DNA from: Euhalothece natronophila Z-M001 | Lineage (GTDB): Bacteria > Cyanobacteriota > Cyanobacteriia > Cyanobacteriales > Rubidibacteraceae | DNA length: 64,000 bases | Direction of reading: 5' to 3' | Assembly (NCBI RefSeq): GCF_007904085.1 | Contig: NZ_CP042326.1 | Span: forward strand, 1,922,001 to 1,986,000 | Shown: positions 39,234 to 48,011 of the stretch, piece after piece | Layout: each line of letters opens with the position of its first letter | How positions within the stretch are numbered: the first letter of the stretch is position 1 | Translations under genes and position numbers: made by a program | The notes under the pieces: model-generated | What the model saw: only the letters and a program-made list of their open reading frames with translations | Database searches by the model: none | What the model was told of the DNA's origin: nothing

Positions 39234-39752
39234 TTATGAAACTGCAGAAGCAGCACGATCAAAGTAGCTGGAAACTTCGGACATTAATTGACTGCAATCG
39301 CCTTGGGTAATGCCATTAGGATCATTGGCAAGACGGATTGCTTCTTCTTTCATTTTTTGTACGCCAGCCGCAACGGATGCTCCGGGGACACCGAGGGCTT
39401 GGTAGGTTTCCCGAAGTCCATTTAAGCAACGATCTTCGAGAACACTGGCATCGCCAGCGAGGGTGGCATAAGTTACGTAACGGAGGATAATTTCCATATC
39501 GCGTAAGCAAGCAGCCATGCGACGGTTAGTGTAAGCGTTACCACCAGGTTGAACCAGTTGAGGCTGTTCTGCAAACAAACCACGCGCCGCATTGGTAACG
39601 ATGCTCGCGCTATTGCTGGTCATGCGGTTAACTGCGTCTAAGCGCTTGTTGCCATCTTGAACCATTTGGGTGAGAGCATCAAGTTGCTCGGTGCTTAGGA
39701 ACTCACCACGGCTATCCGCTTGGGAAACAACACGGCTAAATGCGTCAAACAT
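39234..39752 (-). CDS. cpcB: C-phycocyanin beta subunit
   Basis: CpcB carries two bilins. The 172 residues begin [20 protein letters not shown] and contain the first bilin site in [39 protein letters not shown] (Cys near 82-84) and the second in [26 protein letters not shown] (Cys near 153). The asparagine methylated in this family is present in the [11 protein letters not shown] segment. It is the first gene of the operon. Confidence 0.98.
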   Translation of the reverse strand: MFDAFSRVVSQADSRGEFLSTEQLDALTQMVQDGNKRLDAVNRMTSNSASIVTNAARGLFAEQPQLVQPGGNAYTNRRMAACLRDMEIILRYVTYATLAGDASVLEDRCLNGLRETYQALGVPGASVAAGVQKMKEEAIRLANDPNGITQGDCSQLMSEVSSYFDRAASAVS

Positions 39753-40128
39753 TGCTTTTCTATCTCCTTACTACAGTCACTTGGATGTTTATAGAAGGGC
39801 TACAAGTCGAAGATTTCTGAGAAACCTTGAACTTTGTATGAGAATTATTACTGTCTTCTCATAACAAAGTTAAATTCGTGTTTTACTTGCTTTATTTAAC
39901 CCTTCTCCGTAAATTTATACACCCTATTTGTCGCTTTGAGTGTTACAGTATGTTAAGATTATTATGATTACATTGAAAAACAACAAGCAAGTTAAAAAAA
40001 AATAAACTTGTTAGTTTTTTCGTTGAATTTGTGGTATGGACTAGTCATTAGTCATTGCTTTACAAAGGACAAAGGACTAACAACCATCTTTAACTTTCCT
40101 TAATAAATTTGGCAGTAATGGACAGGAT
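39753..40128 (-). promoter_or_regulatory. Upstream region of the cpc operon with a 5'-leader stem-loop
   Basis: This 376-base region has no gene. At 39831-39870, ACTTTGTATGAGA and TCTCATAACAAAGT form a near-perfect 13-base-pair stem with one bulged base and a loop of about 12 bases. It would lie roughly 80 bases before cpcB in the leader RNA, or act as a palindromic protein site. Further out, TATAAA near 39915 on the minus strand could be a -10 element, but I see no convincing -35. The far end is AT-rich. Confidence 0.55.
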
Positions 40129-40173
40129 TTGCGAAAATCAAGGCTAGTAAGGCAAGTCAAGGACGTGGTCAAA

Positions 40174-40398
40174 ATGTTAGATCAGCAGAAAAGGAACTGC
40201 TCACCAGAAGAAATTGAACAAGCGATCACCGAACTGGAACGATATCGAGAAAGAATTGTTAATGATTTATTTCAGTCGGCTCGCCGAGTGGATGTTTCTC
40301 ATAAAGCAACAATGGCAAATATTGGTAAAAATCCTGAAATATTAAGAATTGATGCGGAAATCGAGAAACTACAAGAGCAACAATCCCAGTTGCGTTAG
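40174..40398 (+). CDS. Small helical hypothetical protein upstream of the lyase genes
   Basis: I do not recognise a function. The open frame starts with a TTG at 40129. The ATG at 40174, with AAGGA upstream, gives MLDQQKRNCSPEEIEQAITE and 74 residues and seems a better start. The protein is charged and helical (LERYRERIVNDLFQSARRVD, EILRIDAEIEKLQEQQSQLR) with a likely short coiled coil. It lies 32 bases before the CpcS-family gene, probably in the same transcript. Confidence 0.65.
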   Translation: MLDQQKRNCSPEEIEQAITELERYRERIVNDLFQSARRVDVSHKATMANIGKNPEILRIDAEIEKLQEQQSQLR

Positions 40399-40430
40399 CC
40401 GTTTAGCCATTTACAGATGATTGTCATTTA

Positions 40431-40991
40431 ATGGATACTTCAGAATTACAAAATTTTTTTGATTGTTGTTTAGGGCATTGGGAGATTGAGCGCACCTATC
40501 ATTATCTCACTCGTCACGAGGTAGAACGATCCCACACCAAATTTGAAGTGAAGCCCTTAACCGAAGAGTTGCAAACCAAAGTGTTGGCGGATAACCAATA
40601 TGATGTTTCCGAGCAAAATGTTACTTTGTCAGGGTTTCAGCTGTATTTTCATACCGTGTCAGAAAAAGGGGAAGAAGTGGCGCAATCTCTCAACGCCCTT
40701 TTTGTTCCTCGTAAGGAGGAGAAAGGAATGTTAGAGGGGGATTATTTGCGCGATCGCGCTTATGAAGAGGCACGTCCCATTGTTTCTCATTTCCGTTTTG
40801 ATCCCACTATGTCAGAATTATTGATGACCACCCCCTACACCCAAGTAGTATCCGTTGATTCCATTACCCTACTCAATCCGAATTTAAGGATTCGCAAAAT
40901 TATTAATTATGACCGTCCTCCTGAAGGAGAACCCTTTAAAAAGGTGAGGCTAGTTGGGTTTGGGGTGGAACAAAAAGTCAGTACCCCTTAA
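40431..40991 (+). CDS. CpcS/CpeS-family phycobiliprotein lyase (CpcU-like)
   Basis: These lyases attach bilins to phycobiliprotein cysteines with a lipocalin-like fold. The 186 residues include MDTSELQNFFDCCLGHWEIERTYHYLTRHEVERSHTKFEV and the C-terminal LNPNLRIRKIINYDRPPEGEPFKKVRLVGFGVEQK. The N-terminal FFxxCxGxWxxxRTYHYL pattern is that of the family. It is not the same subtype as the gene at 41707; CpcU, the usual partner of CpcS, is the best guess. Position close to cpcBA supports a role in phycocyanin maturation. Confidence 0.85.
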   Translation: MDTSELQNFFDCCLGHWEIERTYHYLTRHEVERSHTKFEVKPLTEELQTKVLADNQYDVSEQNVTLSGFQLYFHTVSEKGEEVAQSLNALFVPRKEEKGMLEGDYLRDRAYEEARPIVSHFRFDPTMSELLMTTPYTQVVSVDSITLLNPNLRIRKIINYDRPPEGEPFKKVRLVGFGVEQKVSTP

Positions 40992-41042
40992 AAAAACGAT
41001 AACTCTTCAGTTAATTTAAAAATTCATAATAAAAGACGAAAT

Positions 41043-41687
41043 ATGGCCACTAAACGAAGTAAAACAAGCAAAGGATTTAAGAACTTAAAAAAAACAAATG
41101 CTAAATCAGAGATCGGAGTCACTCCAACTGGAAGTGAGTTTTTAGAACAAATCTCAAAAAGGTTGGGAGTTGCTGCTTCCGAAGTTCTGGATCATCTGGC
41201 AAAAGGAAAACTTGCTGTAAAAGCACATCACCCTGAGATGACCGTTGCGGTGAAAATGACAGACCAGAAAACGCCGGCTGTAGATGTGGTAACAGAGGAA
41301 AGCGTAACCCCAGAGCAACTAAAGGAATTAGAAATTAAACTGCAAAGTAAAGAGGAAAAAATTGCTCACTTAGAAAAACAAGTGGCGCAACAAGATACTT
41401 TACAGGAAACGTATCAAACCACCTCAATTCAAAGTGAACAGCAGTTGCTTTATATTCGAGAATTAGAAGAAACGCGATCGCGCAATCGCCAAGAAATTCA
41501 GAAACTAAACCAACAATTAACGCAACTCCAAACCCAAATTGCGCGGTTAGAAAGTCAATATCAAACGGAAATAGCCACAAAAAACCAACAATTGGAGGCC
41601 CTTCAAGCCCACGTAGCACGTCTGGAAAGTTTCGCTAATATCGGAGAGAAACAACTCAATCGTTGGCGTTCTCAGAATATTCAATAA
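41043..41687 (+). CDS. Coiled-coil hypothetical protein between the two lyase genes
   Basis: I do not recognise this 214-residue protein. It has a lysine-rich N-terminus (MATKRSKTSKGFKNLKKTNA) and a small folded segment (GSEFLEQISKRLGVAASEVLDHLAKGKL) that resembles a short helical DNA-binding or dimerisation unit. A long coiled coil rich in Glu and Gln follows from about residue 85 to the end. No membrane segment is seen. It lies 19 bases before the next lyase gene, which suggests co-expression with bilin attachment enzymes. Confidence 0.75.
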   Translation: MATKRSKTSKGFKNLKKTNAKSEIGVTPTGSEFLEQISKRLGVAASEVLDHLAKGKLAVKAHHPEMTVAVKMTDQKTPAVDVVTEESVTPEQLKELEIKLQSKEEKIAHLEKQVAQQDTLQETYQTTSIQSEQQLLYIRELEETRSRNRQEIQKLNQQLTQLQTQIARLESQYQTEIATKNQQLEALQAHVARLESFANIGEKQLNRWRSQNIQ

Positions 41688-41706
41688 AATTTAGGAGGAA
41701 TGAATC

Positions 41707-42294
41707 ATGATTGACGGATTGCAATTTTTTCAGCAGAGTGCTGGTGATTGGAAATCTCTACGAACAACCCATCATCTTCCCTTTCGTCGTGCCGAAACTG
41801 GGGGATCAGATATTCATGTAGAAGCCCTAGATGCCCAAGATTCTCGCATTAGTGAAATTTGCCAAATGCACGAGGTAGATCCCGCCACAGCAGTGGGAGG
41901 GGCTTTTGTCAGTTGGGATGGTGCAATGGAATGGGATCAAGAAGATGAGGATCACTCAGGAACCAGTGTTTTTTCCTTAGTCCCCGATGAGAATAGTCCT
42001 CAAAAGGGAAAATTATTGCGAGAAAGAGGCTATGCGGAAGTAGTGCCTGTTATTGGTCAATATCATATTGATCATGAAGAAGCTCTGGTTTTAATTACTG
42101 ATTATGAAACTATGAGCATTAATGAGCGGTTTTGGTTTCCTCATCCCGATGTCCGGTTACGGGCTAGCACTGTTAAACGATTTGGTGGCTTAAGCACCGC
42201 TACTTTCTGTGCCGAAATTCGCACCGATCAGGCTGAGACTTCTGCTGAGAAAACGACAACTTCTGAACCCATTTCATCCTTCTGGGGATGGTAA
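41707..42294 (+). CDS. cpcS: Phycobiliprotein lyase CpcS
   Basis: CpcS attaches phycocyanobilin to Cys-84-type sites of phycocyanin beta and allophycocyanin. The 195 residues contain GLQFFQQSAGDWKSLRTTHHLPFRRAETGGSDI, GGAFVSWDGAMEWDQ, VFSLVPDE, GKLLRERGYAEVVPVIGQYHID, and NERFWFPHPDVRLRASTVKRFGGLSTATFCAEIR, a strong match to the CpcS-I (Ycf58) group. A short low-complexity tail ends in SSFWGW. AGGAGG lies just before the ATG. Confidence 0.92.
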   Translation: MIDGLQFFQQSAGDWKSLRTTHHLPFRRAETGGSDIHVEALDAQDSRISEICQMHEVDPATAVGGAFVSWDGAMEWDQEDEDHSGTSVFSLVPDENSPQKGKLLRERGYAEVVPVIGQYHIDHEEALVLITDYETMSINERFWFPHPDVRLRASTVKRFGGLSTATFCAEIRTDQAETSAEKTTTSEPISSFWGW

Positions 42295-42303
42295 AAGCTT
42301 ACT

Positions 42304-42855
42304 GTGACCGATTTTCCATTCTCTCCCTTATCTTCAGATTATGAGCAAGGAAAAGCCTATTTGCAGAAAATGCAATATTTGGCTTTGGATCCGAGCTTAG
42401 TGGATTTGCGGTTACCGATGACGTGGGAAGGACAAATTTGTCGCGCGATCGCGCATCGCATTTCAGAGATTAATCAAGAACTAGAAACTCACCTTGCCCG
42501 TTGCCAAGAATGTTTTTACCCCGAACAGCGTTTAAACATCCAAATTTTTGCCACTCCCTTTGCTCGCCATCTCAACATTGATGGTTTTTGCAATCTCAAG
42601 ACGCAACCCATTACTATCTTGATTGATGTCGGTCGCATTGTTTACCAAGACTGGCTTTGTGCCGTAGCTCATGAATATGCCCATGCCCAAGTCGGGGTTG
42701 CTGGGCACCATGACACCTTTTTAGAAATTCTAACTCATCTTTGTTTGGGCTTAGGATTAACGCCACCTCCTCCCAACGGACTTCGGGAAGCGCAGTTGCG
42801 AAAGTGGCCCCCCTGTCAGCCCACCGCTGATCCCTTAGCATTTTGGTTAGGTTGA
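42304..42855 (+). CDS. Putative small zinc metallopeptidase (HExxH)
   Basis: The 183-residue protein contains WLCAVAHEYAHAQVGVAGHHDTFLEIL: an HEYAH zinc motif with a histidine seven to eight residues later, resembling SprT/YgjP-type gluzincins. The N-terminal part has two cysteines (ARCQECFYP). The start is GTG at 42304, nine bases after cpcS. Function and substrate are unknown; placement suggests co-transcription with cpcS. Confidence 0.7.
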   Translation: MTDFPFSPLSSDYEQGKAYLQKMQYLALDPSLVDLRLPMTWEGQICRAIAHRISEINQELETHLARCQECFYPEQRLNIQIFATPFARHLNIDGFCNLKTQPITILIDVGRIVYQDWLCAVAHEYAHAQVGVAGHHDTFLEILTHLCLGLGLTPPPPNGLREAQLRKWPPCQPTADPLAFWLG

Positions 42856-42865
42856 ACCTCGGCAA

Positions 42866-42943
42866 AATAGGTATCTGTCTGAGAACAGACCTATTCCAAA
42901 GTAGTTATGAACTGACCTACCGACAAATCAAAGATTATGTCGG
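42866..42943. other. Two hairpins in the 42856-43044 gap
   Basis: AATAGGT/ACCTATT (42866-42872 with 42889-42895), with an inner CTGT/ACAG stem, and CCGACA/TGTCGG (42920-42925 with 42938-42943) form two stem-loops in a row. No T run follows, and no tRNA pattern fits. They may belong to the 3' end of the cpcS transcript or to a small RNA. Confidence 0.5.
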
Positions 42944-42973
42944 AGCGAAGTGAGCATCTTCTCAGGACGCTAG

Positions 42974-43009
42974 ATAAAAAAATCCGTCTGTTAGCAGCAT
43001 TACAGACGG
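42974..43009 (-). terminator. Rho-independent terminator of psbU
   Basis: On the minus strand CCGTCTGT pairs with ACAGACGG (43002-43009 with 42984-42991), an eight-base perfect stem. It is followed by ATTTTTTT. It lies 36 bases after the psbU stop. Confidence 0.8.
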
Positions 43010-43044
43010 AACAATCAATTTAATTTAAATTACGCTAGTGAGGT

Positions 43045-43470
43045 TTAGTAGCCACCGTAAACCCCGGGGTTAATGCGATCAGCACCTTCGATAAATGCTT
43101 CCTCTGGTTCAGTTACAATAAACTTATCTAGGTTTTCTTGTAAACGTTCTTTTTGACGTTCACTCAAATCAGGGATATTTAAAACATCTTCTACCTTATC
43201 ATAAGGAGAATTTTTAATAATTTTGCTAGCAAGAGTGGGATAAAATCCTCTTAAATCCCGAAATGCTTGAATATTGGTGTTGTTAAGGTCAATTTTATTG
43301 CCAATTTGCTTTAATTTTGCATCTGCATCATTACGCATTTCAGCGAAAATAAAGGTGTTAGAGACATTTACTTGATTAACACCCACCGCTAAAGCTGAGG
43401 CATTTCCTACGCTGAGTAGGGAAGCGATACTAAAAACAACAGCTAACAGAGACGGTAAAAATCTTTGCAT
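43045..43470 (-). CDS. psbU: Photosystem II 12 kDa extrinsic protein PsbU
   Basis: PsbU stabilises the oxygen-evolving cluster on the lumen side. The 141 residues start with a signal peptide ([20 protein letters not shown], cleavage probably near ASALA). The mature protein has [69 protein letters not shown], which holds two helix-hairpin-helix units, and ends GVYGGY. It is divergent from the peroxiredoxin gene with a 200-base shared upstream region. Confidence 0.95.
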   Translation of the reverse strand: MQRFLPSLLAVVFSIASLLSVGNASALAVGVNQVNVSNTFIFAEMRNDADAKLKQIGNKIDLNNTNIQAFRDLRGFYPTLASKIIKNSPYDKVEDVLNIPDLSERQKERLQENLDKFIVTEPEEAFIEGADRINPGVYGGY

Positions 43471-43670
43471 AACAGTTTCTCCTCAAAAACGAGCGTTTTT
43501 TATCCCTTGCTATTGTCTCATCTTACGGGACTGAGAACAATTTTATTGTTGTTTTTTTATCGTGGTCATTAACAAAGAACGAAAACCCGAGCGGAAAACT
43601 GGTCTTTCAATGTACAATAGTACAATAGTAAGGCTGATAATTTTATATGCTGTGGAGGAAAAATTAAATT

Positions 43671-44306
43671 ATGACACTTCAACTCGGTGATCAAGTACCA
43701 GATTTTAAGCAAAAATCTAGCATGGGTGATATTTCATTCTATGAGTGGGCTGGAGACAGCTGGGTAGTATTGTTTTCTCACCCTGCGGACTATACACCCG
43801 TCTGCACAACTGAATTAGGGGAAGTTGCTCGTCTCAAGCCAGAATTTGATAAGCGCAATGTGAAAGTGTTGGCGTTAAGTGTGGATGATGCGGACTCCCA
43901 CAATGGTTGGATTAATGATATTAATGAAACCCAAAACACTCAGGTAAATTATCCCATTCTGGCAGACAGCGATCGGAAAGTGTCTGATTTATATGGGATG
44001 ATTCATCCAAATTCCAATAATAACTTGACCGTGCGCTCGGTTTTTATTATTGATCCCCAAAAGAAACTACGCCTCACCCTAACTTATCCTGCTAGTACCG
44101 GTCGTAACTTCCCAGAATTACTGCGGGTAATTGATTCCTTACAGTTAACTGATAATCATCAAGTGGCGACTCCTGTTAACTGGAAAGAAGGAGATGATGT
44201 AGTTGTTGTTCCTTCTATCTCTACTGAAGAGGCGAAGAAGAAGTTTCCGAAAGGGGTAACTGAGGTTAAGCCTTATCTGCGGATGACTCCTCAACCAGAT
44301 AAGTAA
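43671..44306 (+). CDS. 1-Cys peroxiredoxin (Prx6-type)
   Basis: The enzyme reduces peroxides. The 211 residues contain the active-site motif FSHPADYTPVCTTELGEVARL with the peroxidatic cysteine, and the C-terminal domain (PASTGRNFPELLRVIDSLQLTDNH, ATPVNWKEGDDVVVVPSISTEEAKKKFP) typical of the Prx6 class, which uses one cysteine. GGAGGAAAA precedes the ATG. Its neighbour psbU makes a role in photosynthetic stress likely. Confidence 0.93.
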   Translation: MTLQLGDQVPDFKQKSSMGDISFYEWAGDSWVVLFSHPADYTPVCTTELGEVARLKPEFDKRNVKVLALSVDDADSHNGWINDINETQNTQVNYPILADSDRKVSDLYGMIHPNSNNNLTVRSVFIIDPQKKLRLTLTYPASTGRNFPELLRVIDSLQLTDNHQVATPVNWKEGDDVVVVPSISTEEAKKKFPKGVTEVKPYLRMTPQPDK

Positions 44307-44314
44307 AATTAATT

Positions 44315-44336
44315 GGTGGGCTTTTTCTTGCCCACC
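44315..44336 (+). terminator. Hairpin after the peroxiredoxin gene
   Basis: GGTGGGC (44315-44321) pairs perfectly with GCCCACC (44330-44336) around a T-rich loop. There is no T run after it, so it may be a processing or Rho-assisted end. Confidence 0.5.
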
Positions 44337-44372
44337 GATGTCCTTGGTCATTCATTATTTTTAATGCAATGA

Positions 44373-46058
44373 CTAATAACTAATTCTCGTTAACTCGTAT
44401 TCTCCTTTACTCTCTAACCTGGTTATTTCTGCTTCTTCTTCAATTTCTTCGATATAACGAGGATGGGAGAGAATTAATTGGGATTCACTGGCGGATTCCT
44501 CTAAATGCGCGATCGCGCTTTCAACTTGACTAAAAAACTCTACATTTTCCTGACGATAAAACACTACAGTAGGCTTTTTCATTCCTACCATAATCAGTTC
44601 TTCTCCAGTTACCTCTAACTGCGCTAATTCTCGCAGTGGCTTTTGACGAATGTCATCCATTAAAGATACCGCAGGTTCTAAAACTAGGACAAAAGTTAAG
44701 AACATTGCTAACAGATTAATCCCCCATAACCAACGGCTGTGTTGCCTCAGCAATGCTACTATCAGTAAGATCGCCGTAACTAACCAAATCACTCCCCCGA
44801 CTAGATTTAATTCTGATTCAGCATAAATTTCCCCTAAATTAGGCGCAGCAGGATCATAACCAATAAAATTGGGGCTATAGTAAAATGCACCGGCTAACAC
44901 TAAAGCAAAAATAATATTAATGACACCGCTAATAACTAGCCCTTTGGTAATCGTTTCAGTTTGATAATGACTCCAAAATAACCCCACTAAAATAGCAGCA
45001 GCCGGTAGTAAAGGAATTACATAACTGGGTAACTTGGTAACAGCAATACTGAAGAAAACAAAGATAACAGTAAACCAGAAAAAGGCAAATAATCCTAACT
45101 GATGACGACGCGGTTGGTTTCCCCAAAATCGTCTGCGCCAAACTTGTAACTGCGCGATCGCGCTCGGCAGATAAACCGACAACGGGGCAAATCCAACCAA
45201 TACTACCAAAAAGTAAAAATACCAAGGGCCACTATGTTCATTGACCACACTGGTAAAGCGTTCAACATTATGATAGCCAAAAAAGGACGCAATATAATCT
45301 TGCCCATTTTCCATAATAATTAAAACATGCCAAGGAATGGTTATGGCTAAGAAAATAATTGTCCCAGAAACCACTCGCATCTCTTTTAAAACCGACCATA
45401 AATTCCGTTGATATAATAAGAAAGCAATAATAGTTAACCCTGGCAAAACTACCCCCACAGGTCCTTTAGCTAGTACCGCCAACCCTGTGAAAACATAAAA
45501 GCTAATATACCAACCACTGGGAACACTGAAACTAAAAAACGGCTTTTCTACCCCCTTTTCTGATTCTACATACCCCACAAAAAAGCACAATAAGGCTGCC
45601 CCGATACACCCAGTTAACAATAAATCAGACACACCCACTCGCGCCCAAATAATAAATTTTGGAGTTAAAGCCAAAGTGAGACCAGCAATTAAACTTGACC
45701 ACCCCCTTTGCACTGAAGGAGAACTTGTCATCGGAGAACCCCCTAACCGTTCCATTACAAAAAATAGAAATAGGGTTAACCCCATTGCACTCACCGCAGA
45801 AGGCAACCTTACAGCCCACTCATTCACCCCCAATACTTGAAACCCTACAACCATCAACCAATAAACCAGCGGTGGTTTATCAAAGCGGGGTTCTCCATTA
45901 AAGTAGGGAGTTACCCAGTTCCCGGTTTCAAGCATTTGACGGGATGCTTCTGCGAATAATGGTTCTGTTTCATCAACTAACCCAATCCCGCCTAATCGCC
46001 AAAAAAACGTAATCGTAGCGATAACAGTAACAATCACCAGTGAACATTTCTTCATCAT
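44373..46058 (-). CDS. ArnT-like integral membrane glycosyltransferase
   Basis: The 561-residue protein resembles GT83/GT39 enzymes that transfer sugars from polyprenyl phosphates to lipids or proteins. About twelve hydrophobic segments are visible. The first loop has the catalytic-site pattern LVDETEPLFAEASRQMLETGNWVTPYFNGEPRFDKPPLVYWL, with the conserved acidic pair and DKPP. A C-terminal soluble domain (from about residue 480) follows. Acceptor unknown; it could modify cell-envelope glycolipids. The start overlaps the stop of the next gene upstream by four bases. Confidence 0.88.
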   Translation of the reverse strand: MMKKCSLVIVTVIATITFFWRLGGIGLVDETEPLFAEASRQMLETGNWVTPYFNGEPRFDKPPLVYWLMVVGFQVLGVNEWAVRLPSAVSAMGLTLFLFFVMERLGGSPMTSSPSVQRGWSSLIAGLTLALTPKFIIWARVGVSDLLLTGCIGAALLCFFVGYVESEKGVEKPFFSFSVPSGWYISFYVFTGLAVLAKGPVGVVLPGLTIIAFLLYQRNLWSVLKEMRVVSGTIIFLAITIPWHVLIIMENGQDYIASFFGYHNVERFTSVVNEHSGPWYFYFLVVLVGFAPLSVYLPSAIAQLQVWRRRFWGNQPRRHQLGLFAFFWFTVIFVFFSIAVTKLPSYVIPLLPAAAILVGLFWSHYQTETITKGLVISGVINIIFALVLAGAFYYSPNFIGYDPAAPNLGEIYAESELNLVGGVIWLVTAILLIVALLRQHSRWLWGINLLAMFLTFVLVLEPAVSLMDDIRQKPLRELAQLEVTGEELIMVGMKKPTVVFYRQENVEFFSQVESAIAHLEESASESQLILSHPRYIEEIEEEAEITRLESKGEYELTRISY

Positions 46059-47329
46059 TTAGCCTTTGCTTGATAGCGACTCAAAACCCCTCGTATTTTA
46101 TCAATTTCCACTGGCTTCGTAAGACATTCACTTGCCCCTGACATTCGCGCTCGCATCCGATCTACCATATTTCCTGTTAAAATAACCACAGGAATATCCT
46201 TGAGGGCTTCCACCCGTCGAATTTGATGACATAATTCATAGCCATTCACCACAGGCATCACCAAATCTAAAAAAATTAACTTTGGTTTCTTTTCAATAAG
46301 TGTCGGTAAAGCCTCCACACTTTCATAAATCCCGATAAAATCAAATCCAGAAGAATGAGCAATGGTTTCAATCATTTTCTGAGTTTGAGGGCTATCATCT
46401 ACGCAAGCAATCAACCCTTGATTTCGACTACTTTGGCGACGACTTTCATAAGAAGTTGTATCCTCACTCATCGCTTCCGTGTTTGAAAAAAGAGAAATAT
46501 CAGGGACATCCACAAACGTAATAATTTCTTGATGAATTAACGGTTGTAAAACTTGTGTCATTCCCCAAATATCACGTTTCATTCGGGTCGCAATATCTCT
46601 CAGGGGAGCTTTCCCCTGCATTAAACTCATCAAATTTTGATAAATTTTTTCTGAAGTTTTTGCTTTCAACTTCTCAGGGAGATTCACCAGTGGTGCAGCA
46701 TTAGGAGAGTAATTTTGTAGCCCCATACTCAACCAACGTTCCCAGACCTTTTGTACTTCTTGCTGGACATTCATTACCCCTTGCATCCATGTATGAGGTA
46801 GCCGCCCTTGTTCTGAAGCACGATGATTTTCATAGACTTGAACATAAAAACTATCTCCAGCCCCTTCTAAATCAGCCATTGTGGTTAACTGAGGGTCTTG
46901 ACTGAAAAACTCTTGCAGTGTGGGAGAAGCTAGTTCTGTTGCCTGTACCACATCAAATAACCCTTCTAACAAAGTTCCTTTAATCACTTGGGTAACTTGA
47001 TCAGGGGTTAATTGCTTTTGTTGTGCAAATTTGGCTAAAAGATGATATTCAATACACTCAGGAGTTTCTGCTTTAGGGAGAGTATATTGGGAAACGTTTT
47101 CAAGCACTGCATTGGTTGCCCCAGCAAGTTGCAATTGGCGGAGAAAACGGCGATGGGGATGAATTCCACCATCAATCCAAGACAATTGACCTAAATTGAG
47201 ATAAATCTGCCAAGATTGACCATTAGCGGCTTGCACATCTAGGCGACCTGTAAATTGTTTTTTACTGTAGTAGGTTATGTGACGGAAGATGCGATTACAA
47301 GTTAATCGTTGCTCTGCGATGCTGACCAT
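46055..47329 (-). CDS. PatA/PATAN-type response regulator
   Basis: The 424 residues have an N-terminal PATAN-like domain (RHITYYSKKQFTGRLDVQAANGQSWQIYLNLGQLSWIDGGIHPHRRFLRQL). A long helical middle region (KLKAKTSEKIYQNLMSLMQGKAPLRDIATRMKRD) follows. The C-terminal receiver domain (about 305-424) has VDDS, the phospho-acceptor in IFLDLVMPVVNGYE, and the lysine in ECLTKPVEID. This order is that of PatA, PixG and related cyanobacterial regulators of motility or cell differentiation. A chemotaxis-like partner cluster is not adjacent. Confidence 0.88.
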   Translation of the reverse strand: MVSIAEQRLTCNRIFRHITYYSKKQFTGRLDVQAANGQSWQIYLNLGQLSWIDGGIHPHRRFLRQLQLAGATNAVLENVSQYTLPKAETPECIEYHLLAKFAQQKQLTPDQVTQVIKGTLLEGLFDVVQATELASPTLQEFFSQDPQLTTMADLEGAGDSFYVQVYENHRASEQGRLPHTWMQGVMNVQQEVQKVWERWLSMGLQNYSPNAAPLVNLPEKLKAKTSEKIYQNLMSLMQGKAPLRDIATRMKRDIWGMTQVLQPLIHQEIITFVDVPDISLFSNTEAMSEDTTSYESRRQSSRNQGLIACVDDSPQTQKMIETIAHSSGFDFIGIYESVEALPTLIEKKPKLIFLDLVMPVVNGYELCHQIRRVEALKDIPVVILTGNMVDRMRARMSGASECLTKPVEIDKIRGVLSRYQAKAK

Positions 47330-47583
47330 AACGTTTCCCTACCTAATGGTTAGGCTTGTGTTCTTTTACTTGTAATATAGCTCAATTTTTAGGAAGATGT
47401 TATTGATTATTGATGAGTCATTATATACTACAGTATTTTCAAGTTAAAGTAAAAAGCAGTGTAAAACTTTCCTTGCTTTTGATTAGTGCAATTTTCTAAC
47501 TGATTTGCCACTGTTATATTTGTTATACTTAAAAGCACTAAGATGAAATGTTGTAAAACCTTATTTCTCTAAAAATAATAGCA

Positions 47584-48006
47584 ATGATATTGAATTGGGT
47601 TAATCAATCAAAAATTTTACTGCTTCTAGTTCTATTTGCTCTTGCTGGCTCAGGAGTCATTTTATCTCAAGACCTTTTTGCTGTTGCCTCTCAAGATGAT
47701 GACTGCTCTCTAGAAGCGACAGAACCCCTTTATCGAGTTGATGAAGTTGCCTGGGAAACACATAATAAGCAACCTTTTTTGAAAGTTGAAGGAACTGCTC
47801 GCACGGGCGGTTGGACAGGAATTTGTCTTTATGAGGAAAGCAGTGATAATGAGACGAAAGTATTTCAATTACGAGGGGTTCCCCCAGAAGGAATGGCAAC
47901 TCAGGCTCTAACCTCAGTTTCTACCAAGAAAGACTTGTCTGACTTCCCTACAGATGAGATTCTGGTTAAAGCAGAAACGAATTCTAAAACCCTTGCTCAT
48001 GAATAA
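47584..48006 (+). CDS. Secreted or membrane-anchored hypothetical protein
   Basis: I do not recognise this 140-residue protein. It starts with a hydrophobic signal or anchor (ILLLLVLFALAGSGVILSQ). A small beta-rich domain follows with two cysteines (DDCSLEATEPLYRVDEVAWETHNKQPFLKVEGTARTGGWTGICLYEESSDN), which could form a disulfide outside the cytoplasm. It precedes sipA by five bases and is probably co-transcribed with it. Confidence 0.7.
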   Translation: MILNWVNQSKILLLLVLFALAGSGVILSQDLFAVASQDDDCSLEATEPLYRVDEVAWETHNKQPFLKVEGTARTGGWTGICLYEESSDNETKVFQLRGVPPEGMATQALTSVSTKKDLSDFPTDEILVKAETNSKTLAHE

Positions 48007-48011
48007 TCATT

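Noticed and set aside
42866-42943. Possible tRNA
   Set aside because: The hairpins do not form a cloverleaf and no CCA or T-loop sequence is present.
43613-43628. Direct repeat TACAATAG twice as an operator (LexA-like)
   Set aside because: The repeat is only eight bases, not palindromic and AT-rich; it may just include a -10 sequence for the peroxiredoxin gene.
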